Assembly (NCBI GenBank): GCA_964367055.1
Contig: CAYIWD010000012.1
Span: 1 to 19,540, forward strand
Direction: 5' to 3'
Source: UM-FILTER-39-64 sp964367055
GTDB taxonomy: Bacteria; Patescibacteriota; Minisyncoccia; UBA6257; UBA9933
DNA: 19,540 nt
The notes under the pieces were generated by a model, which was given only the letters and a program-made list of their open reading frames with translations, searched no databases and was not told where the DNA came from. Of the stretch, positions 5,921-13,126 are shown in pieces (the stretch's first letter is position 1; each line of letters starts with the position of its first letter). The position numbers were made by a program, and so were the translations under genes.

Positions 5921-5960
5921 TCCGCGTTTATCTGCGTTGTTATCCGCGTTTTTCCGCGTC
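5921..5960. repeat. CCGCGTTT-word repeat
   Basis: Four variants of the word YYGCGTT (beginning near 5922, 5932, 5944 and 5954) spaced 10-12 bases apart, lying between the palindrome and the end of the next reverse-strand gene. No inverted partner is seen in the window. Confidence 0.5.
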
Positions 5961-5961
5961 T

Positions 5962-6564
5962 TCACCTTAAGTCAAATTCCCTCATTACATCGTTAAATTT
6001 CTGATTTAAATCATTAATTGCTTGGGCTTCATTATTGGCTTTAGCAATCAATTCAGGAATTTTATCGCCGTCGGCTTTGCCTAAAAATTTTTCCCGTAAA
6101 ATATCTAAAATTTGGGTGAGATAATCATTGTAATTAATCAATCGGCTGATTAAAGCAGTTTCTGAGCTAACGGCCTCTAAAGCGGTTTGGCCAGCTGAAG
6201 GCGGAGAAATTTTGTCCAGATTTTTCGCCATTAATTCCAATTGAATCGAAAGATTAATAGCTTTTTCGCGCGCCTGACGATTGCGTTCTAATTCTTGAGA
6301 AACCAAAATCAAGGCATCGGTGTAGTTGCTTTTACTATCAAGTTCGGCAATTTGGCCAAAATTCGCACTTGATTGATTAGAAATGGCGACAATATCAGCG
6401 GCAATTATAGACGCCTCTTGCCGAGCGCGGAGGAAGTCGTCTGGAACACTTCTTGTTTCTACCGCAAAAAAACGTAGAACAAAATAAGCGATTAAAATAA
6501 TAAATATGAAAAGGATTAATAACCTGAGACGTTGGGGAATTTTTGAATAAATGCTAGAAATCAT
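5962..6564 (-). CDS. Membrane-anchored helical protein, function unknown
   Basis: A 200-residue product with a basic N-terminus, one transmembrane helix at about residues 15-34 (LLILFIFIILIAYFVLRFF) and a long predicted alpha-helical, Glu/Asn/Ala-rich domain on the other side (LILVSQELERNRQAREKAINL and beyond), likely extracytoplasmic coiled coil or helical bundle. No catalytic motif or known domain is recognised. It is a single-gene unit between the bidirectional palindrome terminator and a divergent tRNA-Gly. Upstream on its strand TTGTTT, a 17-base spacer and TAAGAT would place transcription at or beside the ATG, so it could be leaderless; that is weak evidence. Confidence 0.75.
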   Translation of the reverse strand: MISSIYSKIPQRLRLLILFIFIILIAYFVLRFFAVETRSVPDDFLRARQEASIIAADIVAISNQSSANFGQIAELDSKSNYTDALILVSQELERNRQAREKAINLSIQLELMAKNLDKISPPSAGQTALEAVSSETALISRLINYNDYLTQILDILREKFLGKADGDKIPELIAKANNEAQAINDLNQKFNDVMREFDLR

Positions 6565-6588
6565 TACAATTTATCTTAGCATAGCCTA

Positions 6589-6616
6589 TTCAAAAAAACA
6601 ATAATTGTGTTATAAT
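6589..6616 (+). promoter_or_regulatory. tRNA-Gly promoter
   Basis: A perfect -10 TATAAT (6611-6616) lies 16 bases after TTCAAA (6589-6594), a moderate -35 match. Transcription would begin near 6623, about 25 bases before tRNA-Gly at 6648. Confidence 0.6.
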
Positions 6617-6647
6617 TCAAAAAATCCGGCTACTATGGCGGGTAAAG

Positions 6648-6719
6648 GCGGGTGTGGTATAACGGCTATTATGGGACCCTTCCAAGGTCCAGAAGTGGGT
6701 TCGACTCCCATCACTCGCT
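6648..6719 (+). tRNA. tRNA-Gly (UCC)
   Basis: A 72-base tRNA. Acceptor GCGGGTG/CACTCGC with one G-U pair, U8, A14, anticodon stem GGACC/GGTCC with loop CTTCCAA (anticodon TCC), T arm GTGGG-TTCGACT-CCCAT, discriminator U. CCA is not encoded. Its last nine bases are also the antisense of the holA 3' end. Confidence 0.94.
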
Positions 6720-7514
6720 CAATGCTAAACTAAGCAAAACTTCTTCGTAATCTATTTTGCCGGATTTTACCATTACATCATAATCCGCCAACTTTTTGAT
6801 TAAGTCCCTTGATAACCATTTTAAACTTGCCATAATATTGAAAATTTTTACCGGCTCCTCATTGATAATAAATAATTTTTCCAGCTCAATAATTTTTTGC
6901 GGCAAAGAAAAATTTTTAAAGACCGTATTTATAAAATCGAAAATACCCGGCGATTCATAATTATAATAACTGATTTTTCTTAAATCTTTAATATCAAGCG
7001 GAGCTTTAGCATTAACTAAACTTATCTTGTCTAACTCGTTAATTAGGCCCCAGCCGTCATTTTCAAAAGCTAAAGCCAAAAAATTTATCGCTTGAGAAGT
7101 AAATGATATGTTGCGTTGTTTCGCTTCTTTTTGGATGAAAAACAACCATTTGTCTTCTTCAAGCTGGTCAAATTTCTCAAGCAAAAACGCTTTTTTTGCT
7201 AAAGATTTTAGTTCCGCTGGCACAATTTCTTCAGAGACTAAAATAGTTAAATTTTCATCATTTAAGTATTTTTTCAAAAATTCCCTTAAGTCTTTTATAT
7301 CAATCGCAAGGGCATTTTTTAATATTGCTAGTTTTTTATTGTCAAAAATCATAAGCTGCCTGCTGAATTCTTTTAGTCGCGAAAATTCCTCTATATTTTC
7401 TAAATCAAAAGAATCCATTGATAAGATGGAATATTTTTTGCGGTATTCTTCAACAATACTCATCAGTTTTTTTTGCCGGCGATAAGAATCTTTTCCGTAG
7501 AGAAAAATTAACAT
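6711..7514 (-). CDS. holA: DNA polymerase III delta subunit
   Basis: HolA opens the sliding clamp ring as part of the clamp-loader complex. The opening MLIFLYGKDSYRRQKKL matches the family start (hydrophobic strand, then YG-D-xx-R/L), and the rest is a helical AAA+-like body with the typical segment WLFFIQKEAKQRNISFTSQA and a C-terminal collar region (NIMASLKWLSRDLIKKLADY). As in the family, there is no functional Walker A. At 267 residues it is short against the usual 330-340; the C-terminal region looks trimmed. The TGA stop lies within the opposite-strand tRNA-Gly. It starts nine bases after mutM and is likely transcribed with it. Confidence 0.8.
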   Translation of the reverse strand: MLIFLYGKDSYRRQKKLMSIVEEYRKKYSILSMDSFDLENIEEFSRLKEFSRQLMIFDNKKLAILKNALAIDIKDLREFLKKYLNDENLTILVSEEIVPAELKSLAKKAFLLEKFDQLEEDKWLFFIQKEAKQRNISFTSQAINFLALAFENDGWGLINELDKISLVNAKAPLDIKDLRKISYYNYESPGIFDFINTVFKNFSLPQKIIELEKLFIINEEPVKIFNIMASLKWLSRDLIKKLADYDVMVKSGKIDYEEVLLSLALSE

Positions 7515-7523
7515 ATTATAATT

Positions 7524-8363
7524 TTACAATTTTTGGCAGGCGGGGCAAAAATGGGCGCTTCGACCGCCAATTTTAAGACGCTGGATAATTCCCCCGCATT
7601 TTTTACACTTTTCGCCTTCTCGACTATAAACTTTAAGATACGGCACATATTCCCCCTCTCTGCCAAAAGCGTCAAGGTAATCATTTTCCGATGAGCCTTT
7701 ATATTTCAAAGCTTCAGGTAAAATTTTTTTAATTCCTTCAAAAATTTTTTTAATTTCTAAATTTTTTAATTCGCCAACTCGCCTCAATGGATGTACTCTA
7801 GCAAAAAATAAAACTTCATCAGAATAGATATTACCGATACCAGAAATATTCTGTTGGTTTATTAGAAATTGCTTAATTCTGGCTTTGGGTTTTTGTTTTA
7901 TAATAGCTAAGAAATCTTTAAAGGTAAAATCTTTTTTAAGCGGCTCTGGTCCGAATTTTTCTTTCTTGAAAAAATCAACTGTCTCTCCTGCTTTAATTAA
8001 TTTAACATAGCCGAATTGCCTTAAGTCATTGTGAAAAAGACGGCTACCATCATTAAAATAATAAATCAAATGATTCCACTTAGTATCTTCTGTCTGTAAT
8101 TTTTTTCCCCTTGGCCGAAAAATCAATCTGCCTGACATTTTTAAATGAACAAGAATGTTCCAACCATTATCTAATTCAAAAATTAAAATTTTTGCTCTGC
8201 GGCTAATGGTTTTTATTTTAGAGCCTGTAACGATTTTTCTGAATTTAGTCAAAGGCAGCTTGACCATTTTCGGTAAGCTGATATCAATTTTCGCTATTTT
8301 TTTGCTAACAATTAATCTATTAAGTTGGCCCCTAATTGTTTCAACTTCAGGTAATTCGGGCAT
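7524..8363 (-). CDS. mutM: Formamidopyrimidine-DNA glycosylase
   Basis: Base-excision repair enzyme that removes 8-oxoguanine and ring-opened purines and nicks the abasic site by beta-delta elimination. The catalytic N-terminal proline and glutamate are in PELPEVETI directly after Met1. The lysine of the beta-hairpin is in ISRRAKILIFEL, the helix-two-turn-helix region follows (IKQFLINQQNISGIGNIYSDEVLF with the conserved N and G residues), and the C-terminal zinc finger reads CKKC-x16-CPAC with the conserved Arg in GGRSAHF. At 279 residues the length is normal. It starts seven bases from the inverted repeat that bounds the histidine kinase gene, so the repeat forms its leader. Confidence 0.96.
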   Translation of the reverse strand: MPELPEVETIRGQLNRLIVSKKIAKIDISLPKMVKLPLTKFRKIVTGSKIKTISRRAKILIFELDNGWNILVHLKMSGRLIFRPRGKKLQTEDTKWNHLIYYFNDGSRLFHNDLRQFGYVKLIKAGETVDFFKKEKFGPEPLKKDFTFKDFLAIIKQKPKARIKQFLINQQNISGIGNIYSDEVLFFARVHPLRRVGELKNLEIKKIFEGIKKILPEALKYKGSSENDYLDAFGREGEYVPYLKVYSREGEKCKKCGGIIQRLKIGGRSAHFCPACQKL

Positions 8364-8369
8364 TTATGA

Positions 8370-8458
8370 GATGCTAATATACTAATTCATACTAATTATA
8401 CGAATAAATACGAATTCGTATTCATTAGTATCATTAGCACGCATTTGTATATTGGCAT
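8370..8458. repeat. ATACTAAT-word inverted repeat, mutM side
   Basis: An 89-base A/T-rich element made of the words ATACTAAT and ATACGAAT. It can fold on itself around the 16-bp perfect palindrome at 8407-8422 (centre CGAATTCG). Its first 27 bases (8370-8396) are the exact inverse of 9845-9871, and its last 17 (8442-8458) are the inverse of 9801-9817 with one difference. The two copies bracket the histidine kinase gene. Confidence 0.85.
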
Positions 8459-8462
8459 TACG

Positions 8463-9743
8463 CTACGCTTCTCCATACACAATTTCCTTCGGCGGTATAA
8501 GTCTTGGGTCGGTCGGTAAAGTGAAAGAAAAAGTTGAACCGCGATTAATTTCTGATTCCGCCCAGATTTCGCCGCCATGCCTTTTAATAATATTTTTAAC
8601 AATGTAAAGTCCTAAACCAGTGCCCTCGGTAGAAAATTTAACGACATTTTCCGCTCGAAAAAATCTAGTAAATAATTTGTTTATTTGATCAGCCGGAATT
8701 CCAATACCAGTGTCTTTAACACTAATTTTAATATAAGGTTGGTCATTGACACGCTCAAGTCCAATAATCACTTCTCCGTTTTGAACATTATATTTAATAG
8801 CATTATCAATAAGATTGGAAAAAACTATTGATAATTTTTGCGGGTCAGCTGAAAGAGCGATAGACGCCTCGGCAGGTTTCTGAAAATAAACTTTTATATT
8901 AAATTGTTTGGCGAAATCATTCGTTTTTTTAATAATTTCATCAATAAAACTAACGATGTTAATATTCTCAAACTGATAACCAAATTTTCCTTCTTCAATT
9001 TTAGAAACATCTAATAAATCATTAAGCGTCCTTGAAAGTTTGATAGAGGCGTCTAGGGCTTTACCAATAATATCTTTAATACTGGTGTCCAAATTTTCTT
9101 TGGCTAATGATTCTAACGCCCAATGGATGCCCGTTAAAGGCGTTCTTAGTTGATGAGAAGCCACAGCAATAAATTCCGTTTTTGAACGAAGCAGCTCAAT
9201 TTCTCTGGTTCGGTCGTGAATCAGCTTAACGAAACCCAAAAGATTGTCATTAGAATCCATAATTTTATCAGTAGACACTCGTAACTCAAGCTTCGGCTCA
9301 TCAAAATAAATATCAATAATCTGAGGATAAATGCCGGTTTCTGATTGCCTAACAACCATTGGCGCTAACGAGGGAAAAACTACTTGACTTAATAATTTAA
9401 AACCCGGTTCTTGGGCTTTCTCCGGAGCAAGATATTGACCAATGGCCACCTGACTTTGAATGCCAAAAATTCCTTCAGCGGCAGTATTAAAAATTAATAT
9501 TTTGAAATTCTGGTCGTAAGCAATAATGCCGTCTCGGAGATTAGAGATAATACTTTTTAATTCATTGCGTTCAATTTTTATTTCTAAGTTTGAACGGGCC
9601 AAGCGGAGATTATTAATCAAAATAATAATTCCTAAAACTAAAAGAATTATTGATGTTATAAAAACAAACAATTCCGGAAGATAAAAAATGTTAATCGCTA
9701 AAAGAATAATTAAAAATGGTAAGAAGAACCAAAACAGCCGCAT
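8463..9743 (-). CDS. Membrane sensor histidine kinase with PAS domain
   Basis: A 426-residue two-component sensor. Two transmembrane helices (about residues 3-19 and 25-44) with almost no outside loop suggest it senses within the membrane or cytoplasm. A PAS domain spans about 60-175 (GIIAYDQNFKILIFNTAAE; LLGFVKLIHDRT). The dimerisation helix carries the phospho-acceptor H197 in SHQLRTPLTG. The ATPase domain has the N box NLIDNAIKYN (310-319), G1 DTGIGIP (344-350), F box (LFTRFF, 357-362) and G2 GTGLGL (374-379), so it should be active. No response regulator lies nearby. The gene and only this gene sits between inverted repeats at 8370-8458 and 9801-9871. Its stop is five bases beyond the mutM-side repeat. 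Confidence 0.93.
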   Translation of the reverse strand: MRLFWFFLPFLIILLAINIFYLPELFVFITSIILLVLGIIILINNLRLARSNLEIKIERNELKSIISNLRDGIIAYDQNFKILIFNTAAEGIFGIQSQVAIGQYLAPEKAQEPGFKLLSQVVFPSLAPMVVRQSETGIYPQIIDIYFDEPKLELRVSTDKIMDSNDNLLGFVKLIHDRTREIELLRSKTEFIAVASHQLRTPLTGIHWALESLAKENLDTSIKDIIGKALDASIKLSRTLNDLLDVSKIEEGKFGYQFENINIVSFIDEIIKKTNDFAKQFNIKVYFQKPAEASIALSADPQKLSIVFSNLIDNAIKYNVQNGEVIIGLERVNDQPYIKISVKDTGIGIPADQINKLFTRFFRAENVVKFSTEGTGLGLYIVKNIIKRHGGEIWAESEINRGSTFSFTLPTDPRLIPPKEIVYGEA

Positions 9744-9800
9744 TTCCGGCAGTTTAGCGTATAGGGCAATTTTTTGAAAAAAATGTTTTATAAAAAATCG

Positions 9801-9871
9801 ATGCCAATATACGAATGGATACTAATTATACGAATATTAGTATCATTAGTATGAATTAGTATATTAGCATC
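9801..9871. repeat. ATACTAAT-word inverted repeat, propeller side
   Basis: A 71-base partner of the element at 8370-8458, in opposite orientation. The outer 27 bases match exactly and the inner 17 with one difference; the middle differs in length and word order, so the copies have diverged inside while keeping their ends. It fills the gap between the propeller gene stop and the histidine kinase start. Confidence 0.85.
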
Positions 9872-9875
9872 GCGT

Positions 9876-11006
9876 TTATAGTTCTAAGCTATAAACTTTA
9901 TCATCGTATCTATTGATGAAAAATAATTTATTATCAATCAACTTTAAATTAACGGCGTCAATAATTGATTCAGTGCCAATAGGAATTTCTGTAAAGAAGT
10001 TTTGAGATATGTCAATTTGATAAAAAACATCATTAAAATAAACCGCTCTTTTTAAATAATCATCAGGTAAAACAGTTCTTGGCGGAATATTTTGAGGGAT
10101 GGCGCAATAAATTTTAGGCTGTAAAATCAAACATTTTTCTGGCAAAGTCATAAAATCTAAATTCGCTTGAACCGCGCCTTTATTATCAATTAAATTCAGA
10201 CGACTAATTCTCCCTTGTGATTGACTGGAAAATTCCAAGCCGATTTTCCCGTCAGCTGACCATTTAATAATTAAGCCGCTCATCTCGTTAGCTAAAGAAG
10301 TAATAGTTTTATTTTTAATATCAACAACCCAAGCTGAAGAAGGATAAAAAGCTGATGGTTTGGGAAGCAAAATAATTTTTTCCGGTACAATCCATTGTAA
10401 GTTAAAATCATTTTGAAGTATTGTCATAATTTTTGTGGTTTTGGGTTTAGCGCCAATCAAATCTTTAATCATTAAATTGCCGCTAGATTTTTCTAAATAA
10501 GCGATTTGTTTGGCGTCAGGCGAAAAATTAGCAGCTACGATATTTCCCGGCAGCATTTCAAAAACTTTTGTCTCACTATTAAAAATCTTAAATTTAGGAG
10601 AATTTAAATCGCCATATTGAATAAGCACGCGCTTGCCATCAAAAGTTGATTTGACTGCTTGAATGTTTAAAATGACTTCCGAGGTAATCGCTTCGTCTTC
10701 GGCATTATCTTTTAATTTAAAAAATTTACCATCTTGGGTAATATAAAAAACACTATTTTCCTGACTAAAAATCCAGTAGTCAAAAACTGGCTGGTCGCTC
10801 AACATTGTAAGTTTTAATGCAGCAGTTGGCGCAGTCGTTGATGTTATAGGCGTTGCCGGGATTGTTATGGCGCCGGGATTTTGGCTTGGCGTTGAATCTG
10901 TTGGCGGAGTCAAAATTGTCTGGGCATTTTTCCAGGCGAAATAAACGCCAAAAGCAATAGCCGCTAAAGCTAAAATAATACCAAGAATAATAATTATTTT
11001 TTTCAT
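9876..11006 (-). CDS. Membrane-anchored beta-propeller-like protein
   Basis: A 376-residue product with an N-terminal membrane anchor (IIIILGIILALAAIAFGVYF, residues 4-23), a Pro/Thr/Ser-rich linker to about residue 65, and a beta-rich domain with several repeats of the type FDGKRVLIQYG, FSPDAKQIAYLEKSSG, WSADGKIGLEFSSQ and LKLIDNKLFFINRYDD. The S-P/A-D-G/A-K pattern is that of TolB-like or WD40-like propeller blades. No enzyme motif is seen; a structural or binding role on the cell surface is the best guess. It lies 19 bases after the pilin-peptidase gene on the same strand, at the end of the T4SS-like locus, and may be an accessory surface part of that machine. Confidence 0.78.
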   Translation of the reverse strand: MKKIIIILGIILALAAIAFGVYFAWKNAQTILTPPTDSTPSQNPGAITIPATPITSTTAPTAALKLTMLSDQPVFDYWIFSQENSVFYITQDGKFFKLKDNAEDEAITSEVILNIQAVKSTFDGKRVLIQYGDLNSPKFKIFNSETKVFEMLPGNIVAANFSPDAKQIAYLEKSSGNLMIKDLIGAKPKTTKIMTILQNDFNLQWIVPEKIILLPKPSAFYPSSAWVVDIKNKTITSLANEMSGLIIKWSADGKIGLEFSSQSQGRISRLNLIDNKGAVQANLDFMTLPEKCLILQPKIYCAIPQNIPPRTVLPDDYLKRAVYFNDVFYQIDISQNFFTEIPIGTESIIDAVNLKLIDNKLFFINRYDDKVYSLEL

Positions 11007-11025
11007 CTTTATTTATTAAAATTAG

Positions 11026-11934
11026 TTATATGCGAACAAAGACAGCATGCCAGTGATTGGACTCCCTTAAAAAAACAGTATTATCTCTCATTAAGTAAAC
11101 GGTTCCCTCTTTGCTTTGACTTTGCGAAACAGCGTTAGAAACTATATAGCTATCAAGTTTGGGATTGAGTCCTAAATCGACAACTGCTTTACCCGGCCCA
11201 TGGTTTGTATGACCGGCTGTTTCAGTGCCGCCAGTTACAATAATATCCGCTCCTGATAATAATTTTAATTTAGCTAAATCATCTATTGCATACTTCGGTA
11301 TTCCTTCAAGAGTTGTACAACCAATAGCGTCTTGGCCAAAACAGCCGCCGGAACTAGTCACTGTAATTCCTGCGGACTGGAGCGCATTAAATGCCGCCTG
11401 ATGAGACTGCAATAAAAGATCACCTACGGGAAGCGGTGTCGAAGGGGCTGCTGCTAATGGCGGACTTAGCGCTGGAATATTTGGATTTGTTAAATTCACC
11501 AAATTTGGATTAATCGTATAAAGAATCACATAAGCCGCAAGAAGAAGTATTAATCCCCAGATAGCGCCCCAAATCCAATCCATTGCGTCTTTTTTTGAAG
11601 AAATTGCGCCGGAAACTGTCCATAAAATTGCGCCGTAAATTAAAACACCCATTGCCGCGGCAGCGGCCAGACCCAAAGCAATTTTATAAAAATTGGAGAC
11701 CAAGCCAGCCGGGTCTTGGGTGCCTGTCTGACACCAAGGATATTTATATTGAGAGGAGCAACTGACGCTAATATTTGACCCACACTGGGCTGGGTCATAA
11801 TAAGGAGAATAGGGGTCGTCGCACACAACCGCAGCTTTAGCTATGTGCGAAAAATAAAAAATAGAAAATAGAAAAATAAATATCGCTATTGTTAAGAGAC
11901 CTATTGAAATTTTCTGAAATTTTTTGAAATTCAT
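11026..11934 (-). CDS. Pilin-like membrane protein fused to M15-like peptidase domain
   Basis: A 302-residue product. A signal or anchor helix (residues 10-30) ending in AKA is followed by a Cys-rich stretch (C38, C51, C59, C68), then two hydrophobic helices at about 82-108 and 118-140 with the small-residue-rich look of T4SS VirB2/TrbC-type pilins (IALGLAAAAAMGVLIYGAILW). After a Pro/Ala linker (150-170) comes a globular domain with H242, H245, D253 and a late NHWHAV motif (H294, H296), matching the arrangement of zinc ligands in M15 D,D-carboxypeptidase-like enzymes, though the spacing from His to Asp is one residue longer than the usual HxxGxAxD. It could trim peptidoglycan where the pilus or channel crosses the wall. 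It starts one base after the previous gene stops (TAA-A-ATG), implying coupled translation. Confidence 0.75.
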   Translation of the reverse strand: MNFKKFQKISIGLLTIAIFIFLFSIFYFSHIAKAAVVCDDPYSPYYDPAQCGSNISVSCSSQYKYPWCQTGTQDPAGLVSNFYKIALGLAAAAAMGVLIYGAILWTVSGAISSKKDAMDWIWGAIWGLILLLAAYVILYTINPNLVNLTNPNIPALSPPLAAAPSTPLPVGDLLLQSHQAAFNALQSAGITVTSSGGCFGQDAIGCTTLEGIPKYAIDDLAKLKLLSGADIIVTGGTETAGHTNHGPGKAVVDLGLNPKLDSYIVSNAVSQSQSKEGTVYLMRDNTVFLRESNHWHAVFVRI

Positions 11935-11935
11935 T

Positions 11936-12661
11936 TTATTTAACTTGTAATTGAATGCTTTGGCTGGCGAATTCCAAGCTTTTCAAAATATTTTTCACTG
12001 AAACTGAAATATTAATTTGCGTGTTTTGAGGCGTATCAGAACCAATATTTAAACTAAGCAAATAAGGATTATTAGAATTAGCTGGCGCTTGACCATTAAC
12101 TGACCAATTTACTAAAAGATTATCTATATCGCTGATATTAAAGAAAAAAGGATTCACTCCAAAATTTGATAAACCGATTTTTATTGCCTTGTTTGGATAA
12201 GGCGCGTTAATTATTGCTTCTGGCCCGACTACCGGAATTTCAAGTATCTTGTCAATTAAATCACCGCCCCTATAACCAACCACTGCTATTCTTATATTTG
12301 TTTGTCCGCCATTAGAGTCAGGAATATTAATCTTCAGATTTTTTATTCCCAAACCATTATTTTCGTTGCGTACAAGATCATCGTTAACGTACCAACGAAT
12401 AATGGTTTTTGATAAATCAGCAATTTTACCTCCATCAACTAATTCAAAACTAATACTAACTGGCGTTCCGTTAACAGCCAAAATTTTTCCTTGATACCAA
12501 CTCGGTACATAATTCTGCGCTTGCCAAGAAACAAGAAATTGAGGCGAGGCTTGGGCAGAAGACGAAGGTGTAAGGTTTAAGAAGTAAGAAATAAGAAAAT
12601 ATAAAACTAGCGTTAAAATAACTAAAAATAATTTATTCACTTTTAATTTATTGTTTTTCAT
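11936..12661 (-). CDS. Secreted or anchored beta-rich protein of the T4SS locus, function unknown
   Basis: A 241-residue product with a basic N-terminus and one hydrophobic helix (residues 11-29) ending near SSSAQAS, a likely signal peptide. The rest is beta-rich with two Ig-like or cohesin-like halves: IIRWYVNDDLV...NGLGIKNLKINIPD in the first and LLVNWSVNGQAP...YLLSLNI in the second, both with a W-x-V-N core, suggesting an internal duplication. No enzymatic motif is visible. Tight spacing to the pilin-peptidase gene (one base) and its position behind VirB4 suggest a surface part of the secretion or pilus machine. Its start codon sits in the loop of an inverted repeat (12571-12704). Confidence 0.75.
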   Translation of the reverse strand: MKNNKLKVNKLFLVILTLVLYFLISYFLNLTPSSSAQASPQFLVSWQAQNYVPSWYQGKILAVNGTPVSISFELVDGGKIADLSKTIIRWYVNDDLVRNENNGLGIKNLKINIPDSNGGQTNIRIAVVGYRGGDLIDKILEIPVVGPEAIINAPYPNKAIKIGLSNFGVNPFFFNISDIDNLLVNWSVNGQAPANSNNPYLLSLNIGSDTPQNTQINISVSVKNILKSLEFASQSIQLQVK

Positions 12662-12704
12662 ATCTTCAAACTTTTATATCTTAAACCCTATACCTTAAAC
12701 CTTA
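12571..12704. repeat. Inverted repeat around a start codon
   Basis: TAAGGTTTAAG (12571-12581) is the exact inverse of CTTAAACCTTA (12694-12704), and nested inside, ATATAAAA (12599-12606) is the inverse of TTTTATAT (12672-12679). The ATG of the secreted protein gene (12661) is in the loop, and the right arm includes the stop codon of the preceding gene. Confidence 0.55.
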
Positions 12705-13106
12705 TTTTCCTCCTGCTACTTCGGTTTTAACAGCAGAAGTGATTTTTCCGGTGGCGACTTGAGCCACTTTAGTTACTTTCGGATGATTGGCCAAATAAAT
12801 CGTCAATATAATTGAAACCGTTTTGCCAAAAGGAATATCAAACGCCAAAAAATTAGCTACCGCATCTAATAAACTGCCGCTTAAAAACCACATTCCCCTT
12901 ATTCCTTTCATTATAAGCCAAAACTGAATGGCAAGCCAACTGAATATCGCGACAAACCATTTCATAAATAAAAGAATTTGCCCCACTACCGGCACAGCCT
13001 CAACAAAAGTCGCTACTAATTCAAATAAATCAGCTAAACCAGTAATCATTATCATTATAATCGCTTCCGGCAATGAAATTTTCTTTTGTTCTTGTTCTTC
13101 TTCCAT
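12702..13106 (-). CDS. Small polytopic membrane protein of the T4SS locus
   Basis: A 134-residue product with an acidic N-terminus (MEEEQEQKKIS) and three to four hydrophobic segments at about 14-34, 40-66, 72-92 and 95-105 (for example VVGQILLFMKWFVAIFSWLAIQFWL). It is not recognised as a named family. It is placed directly between VirB4 and the secreted protein gene, 20 bases after VirB4, so it may be a small inner-membrane component of the same complex. The alternation of hydrophobic segments with few charges supports a true membrane protein. The function is unknown. Confidence 0.7.
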   Translation of the reverse strand: MEEEQEQKKISLPEAIIMIMITGLADLFELVATFVEAVPVVGQILLFMKWFVAIFSWLAIQFWLIMKGIRGMWFLSGSLLDAVANFLAFDIPFGKTVSIILTIYLANHPKVTKVAQVATGKITSAVKTEVAGGK

Positions 13107-13126
13107 AAAAAATTCACGGCATTTTA

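Noticed and set aside
8463..9743. A two-component pair with a response regulator
   Set aside because: No receiver domain is encoded on either side; the neighbours are mutM and a propeller protein.
11861..11934. A/T-rich word repeats at the start of the pilin-peptidase gene
   Set aside because: The pattern can be explained by the Phe/Ile/Lys content of a signal helix in a low-GC genome; no inverted partner is found.
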